NCBI GenBank assembly: GCA_947631045.1
Contig: CANRJV010000012.1
Location: 1 to 34,373 of the forward strand
Origin: an uncultured Bacilli bacterium
GTDB taxonomy: Bacteria; Bacillota_I; Bacilli_A; RF39; UBA660
DNA length: 34,373 nucleotides
Direction: 5' to 3'
Within the stretch, counting starts at the first letter, position 1, and every line of letters begins with the position of its first letter. Under the pieces are notes generated by a model. That model was not told the origin of the DNA. It made no database searches and saw only the letters and a program-made list of their open reading frames with translations. Positions 31,247 to 34,373 of this stretch are shown here, piece after piece. Both the position numbers and the translations under genes were made by a program.

Positions 31247-33637
31247 ATGGCAATAAGTTTAAATTGGGTAAATGATTATGTACCTATTAAAGATATTGAT
31301 CCTGCTTCTTTAGCTAGCAAAATTACGGCAGCTGGTATCAATGTGGAAAAAGTTAGCAGTAATAATATTCAAAATTTAGTAATTGGCCATGTTTTAGAAT
31401 GTGAAATGCACCCCGATAGTGACCATTTACATGTTTGCAAAGTTGATGTAGGTAAAGAAGTATTACAAATTGTTTGTGGAGCTTCTAATGTTAGAGCTGA
31501 TTTAAAAGTAATTGTGGCTCTACCTGGGGCTATTTTACCCGGTGATTTTGAAATTAAACAAAGTAAAATTCGCGGGGTGGAATCTAATGGTATGATTTGT
31601 GCCTTATTTGAACTAGGCTTAGAAGAAAAAACGGAAGAAACTTATAACAAAGGAATTACCGAGCTTTCTAATGATGCTCCGGTGGGAGAAGATGCTTTAG
31701 AATATTTAGGTTATAATGATACTTTATATGAATTAGATTTAAATCCGAACCGAACTGATTGTAACAACCATTTGCCATTTGCTTATGAAGTAGCGGCCGT
31801 TTTAGGGCGTAATGTGGTAATGCCTGATGTTGGTTACAAAGAAACAAATGAGAATGTTGCCGATTTAGTTTCTTTAGATGTTAAAACGGAAAATGTATCT
31901 ATGTATAATTTAATGATTGCCAAAGATGTTAAAATTAAAGAAAGTCCCGATTTTATTAAACATCGCCTTGAAGTAGCAGGTGTAAGAAGTATTAATAATG
32001 TAGTCGATATTTCCAATTATGTTATGCTAGAATATGGTCAACCTCTTCATTTCTTTGATAAAGATGTTGTCGGGGACAAAATAGTTGTTAGAATGGCTAA
32101 AAAAGGCGAAAAAATTGTTACTTTAGATAAAGAAGAACGAGATTTATCAGAAGATGATATTTTAATAACCGATGGCGATACTCCTTTATGTGTGGCCGGG
32201 GTTATGGGTGGCCTTAACAGTGGTATTACAGAAAACACCAAAAATATCTTAATTGAATCAGCCATTTTTAATCCTTATAATATCAGATATACTTCGATAA
32301 GATTAGGTCTTCGAAGTGAAGCTAGTTTAAGATTAGAAAAGCCTTTAAGTTATGAATTTTGTGAACTGGCTATTAAAAGAGCGTGTCATTTACTGGAGAA
32401 ATATGCTGATGCTAAAATTGTTAAAGGTGTTGTAACTTATGATAAAGTTGATAAAAAGGAAAAGAAAGTATCTGTAAGAGAAGAAGAAATAAACACGATA
32501 TTAGGAATTGAATTTGCTAAAGAAGATGTGGAAAGAATCTTAACTAATTTAGGTTTTCCTTACACTTTTGAAAAAGATAAGTATATAGTTACTATTCCTA
32601 ATCGAAGACAAGATATTTATCCCCAAAAAGAAGATATAATTGAGGAAATTGGTCGTATTTATGGCTATGATAACATTAAGCCGACTCTTCCTTTAATAAG
32701 AACGAAAAAAGGCGAATATCGGGATAATGTTAAATTAAGAAAAATAGTTTCTAAAAAATTAAGAAGTTTAGGATTCCATGAAATTAGAACTTATACTTTA
32801 ACTAGTGAAGAAGAAAGTCAAAAGTTCAATTATCATTTTGGACCAACTATTAAATTATTACGCCCAATGTTAAAAGAAAAATCTTGTATAAGGCAAAGTC
32901 TAATTCCAGCTTTATTAAATGTGGCTGAATATAATAAAGGTAAGAAAAATAATGATGTTTTCTTATATGAAATAGCGAATGTTTATGCAGAAGATGGAGA
33001 TAATTATCAAGAATGGACTCACTTAGGCTTTTTGATGAGTGGAGAATACTTGAATAATACTTGGAATAGTCTAAACTATAAAGTTGATTTTTATCTAATG
33101 AAAGGGATGGTTGAAAGTATTTTAGATTACTTAGGTTTAAATGGACGTTATACTTTATTCTTAAGTGATAATTTACCAAAAGAAATTCATCCAAAGATTA
33201 ATAGTGAGATTAAAGTTGATGGTAAAGAGGTCGGCTATTTTGGCAAATTACATCCAAATGTTACGAAAAAAGACATGTATGTATGTGAAATCGATTTAAG
33301 CGAACTAATTACCCATAAATCTAGTGATGTTAAATATCAAGAATTAAATAAATATCCGAAGATTGAAAAAGATGTCGCTTTTGTCGTTAATAAAGATATT
33401 CCATCCTCTGATATCTTAAAAGAAATTAAAAAGAGTGGTGGCAAGTTATTAACTGATATTAAAATATTTGATATATATACTGGTGATAAAATTGCGGAAG
33501 ATAAAAAATCAATTGCTTATAATTTAACTTTTGAAGATAATACGAGAACTTTAACGGAAGAAGAAGTTATGGCTCTCTTTAATAAAATAATTTTAAGTGT
33601 TGAAGAAAAATTTAAAGCCAGTATTAGAGATAAATAG
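31247..33637 (+). CDS. pheT: Phenylalanine-tRNA ligase beta subunit
   Basis: Partner of PheS. The 796-aa order is normal: an N-terminal tRNA-binding/EMAP-like domain (about 39-148, VIGHVLECEMHPDSDHLHVCKVD), B3/B4 editing domain (about 205-380), B5 domain (about 400-475), catalytic-like core, and C-terminal FDX-ACB anticodon-binding domain (about 705-796, KYPKIEKDVAFVVNKDI). The GGAGGG site lies before the ATG at 31247. An upstream TTG in frame at 31226 is inside pheS and is not the start. Ends in a strong terminator. Confidence 0.96.
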   Translation: MAISLNWVNDYVPIKDIDPASLASKITAAGINVEKVSSNNIQNLVIGHVLECEMHPDSDHLHVCKVDVGKEVLQIVCGASNVRADLKVIVALPGAILPGDFEIKQSKIRGVESNGMICALFELGLEEKTEETYNKGITELSNDAPVGEDALEYLGYNDTLYELDLNPNRTDCNNHLPFAYEVAAVLGRNVVMPDVGYKETNENVADLVSLDVKTENVSMYNLMIAKDVKIKESPDFIKHRLEVAGVRSINNVVDISNYVMLEYGQPLHFFDKDVVGDKIVVRMAKKGEKIVTLDKEERDLSEDDILITDGDTPLCVAGVMGGLNSGITENTKNILIESAIFNPYNIRYTSIRLGLRSEASLRLEKPLSYEFCELAIKRACHLLEKYADAKIVKGVVTYDKVDKKEKKVSVREEEINTILGIEFAKEDVERILTNLGFPYTFEKDKYIVTIPNRRQDIYPQKEDIIEEIGRIYGYDNIKPTLPLIRTKKGEYRDNVKLRKIVSKKLRSLGFHEIRTYTLTSEEESQKFNYHFGPTIKLLRPMLKEKSCIRQSLIPALLNVAEYNKGKKNNDVFLYEIANVYAEDGDNYQEWTHLGFLMSGEYLNNTWNSLNYKVDFYLMKGMVESILDYLGLNGRYTLFLSDNLPKEIHPKINSEIKVDGKEVGYFGKLHPNVTKKDMYVCEIDLSELITHKSSDVKYQELNKYPKIEKDVAFVVNKDIPSSDILKEIKKSGGKLLTDIKIFDIYTGDKIAEDKKSIAYNLTFEDNTRTLTEEEVMALFNKIILSVEEKFKASIRDK

Positions 33638-33662
33638 AAAGAAGAAATTCTTTCTTTTTTTG
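33637..33662 (+). terminator. Terminator of pheST
   Basis: GAAAGAA (33637-33643) pairs with TTCTTTC (33648-33654), GAAA loop, then a T-run. Confidence 0.8.
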
Positions 33663-33669
33663 GAAATAT

Positions 33670-33713
33670 TTGACAATGAATATTAAATTAGATATAATGG
33701 TAACATAAGTTAC
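33670..33713 (+). promoter_or_regulatory. Promoter and operator of the TetR-type gene
   Basis: Consensus TTGACA (33670-33675), 17-bp spacer, TATAAT (33693-33698). An inverted repeat GTAAC-ATAA-GTTAC (33700-33713) covers the transcription start region, as expected for an autorepressed TetR gene. Confidence 0.7.
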
Positions 33714-33732
33714 TATAGAAATGGGGGATATA

Positions 33733-34281
33733 ATGCCTGCAAGTTGTAAATTAGAAAAAGAGACTATTATTAAAAAAGCCGTAGTCATGATTAACAAAAA
33801 GGGTTGGGAATCCTTAAATGCGAGAGATTTAGCCAAAGAATTAAAGATATCGACTAAACCTTTATATCGTATTTATCAAAACATGGATGAGATAAAAGAA
33901 GATATTTATAAAGAAATTTATAGACAATATGATGAATTTATAACTAGCCGAGTGGATAATAAAAAAGCTTTAGTAACTTTATGTGTCGCTTATGTCGAAT
34001 TTGCAAAATATTATAAAAATTTATTTATTAGTTTATTCTTGTCGAATAATTTAAAATGGAAAAGTATTGATGATGTTTTAAATGAAAAGTGGAATCAAGG
34101 AGCCATTATTAATTTAGTTAATAAAGGTGGTTATTCTTTTGAAGATGCGAAAGAGTTATTTATGCATCTTTGGTTATATGCTAATGGACTAGCAACTTTA
34201 ATATCAACCAATAAAATTGATATTGATGATAAAGAAGTAATTGTGCGAATTGTTAAAATTTATAAGACACTTATTAAATAA
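33733..34281 (+). CDS. TetR-family transcriptional regulator
   Basis: A 182-aa repressor-type protein. The N-terminal HTH (about residues 8-52: TIIKKAVVMINKKGWESLNARDLAKELKISTKPLYRIYQNMDEI) is typical TetR, and the C-terminal helical ligand domain is of ordinary length. The GGGGGA site (33724-33729) is placed for the ATG at 33733, while an ATG at 33721 overlaps it. An inverted repeat at the transcription start suggests autoregulation. The ligand and other targets are not visible; nothing in the last 90 bases of the window looks like a further gene. Confidence 0.85.
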   Translation: MPASCKLEKETIIKKAVVMINKKGWESLNARDLAKELKISTKPLYRIYQNMDEIKEDIYKEIYRQYDEFITSRVDNKKALVTLCVAYVEFAKYYKNLFISLFLSNNLKWKSIDDVLNEKWNQGAIINLVNKGGYSFEDAKELFMHLWLYANGLATLISTNKIDIDDKEVIVRIVKIYKTLIK

Positions 34282-34373
34282 TCTGGTATAATTATTTTAG
34301 AACATCTGGTAAAAGTCAATAAGTAAAATTAAATAGTTTTAGATATATTTTTAATATATTTAAATAAATTAGC

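Noticed and set aside
32850-33194. 114-codon minus-strand frame inside pheT
   Set aside because: Antisense shadow of a well conserved gene.

Overview
The window is strongly AT-rich DNA with closely packed genes. Good AGGAGG-type ribosome sites and sigma-A-like promoters are easy to see. The protein set includes Firmicutes-style anaerobe enzymes (a desulfoferrodoxin-type superoxide reductase and a rubrerythrin), a T-box leader before pheST, and a SipW-like signal peptidase with TasA/camelysin-like surface proteins. This points to a low-GC, anaerobic, probably gut-associated relative of the Bacilli/Erysipelotrichia/RF39 group (inference). TGG is the tryptophan codon throughout. Of 30 main genes, 20 end in TAA, 9 in TAG and only one in TGA.

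Layout. 1-327 is the 3' part of a tmRNA. 419-4585 holds a DUF421 membrane protein (minus strand), then small membrane or housekeeping-like genes: a four-TM protein, superoxide reductase, a PH-like protein, an anchored protein and a LysM protein. 4616-6487 is a divergent pair, an XRE repressor and a large surface protein. 6629-12774 has a membrane protein, an M29 aminopeptidase and two unrecognised minus-strand genes. 13050-16695 is a Ca2+-type P-ATPase followed by two small genes, the last with an ART-like start. 16905-18413 is an AAA/DUF4143 ATPase with a 22-bp palindrome at its promoter, then tRNA-Cys. 18676-23296 holds an HTH-membrane regulator, a YkgJ-like cysteine protein and a MacB-like ABC exporter. 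23300-24650 is a Fic protein wrapped in TGCACAAT palindromes. 24650-29349 is a second XRE/surface-protein module, a candidate type I toxin-antitoxin locus, an anchored protein and a SipW-like signal peptidase. 29409-34281 holds rubrerythrin, T-box-pheS-pheT and a TetR regulator with its own operator.

How the parts fit. The two XRE/surface modules (4616-6487 and 24650-27342) look like copies of one design. Each has a repressor ending in a TDERKP(Y/H)K-type tail, a palindromic operator between divergent promoters, and a surface protein sharing one C-terminal domain. The TasA-like N-terminal segments and the nearby SipW-type peptidase suggest a common export and processing route. The surface domain carries a short patch, just before the end, that differs sharply between the copies and has a different base composition.

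The most unusual element is at 27371-27697. It has a short hydrophobic/basic ORF with a strong ribosome site and a convergent ~75-nt RNA with a consensus promoter and terminator. The two ends of the presumed mRNA can pair over about 20 bp. This is the architecture of type I toxin-antitoxin systems, and I do not recognise the family.
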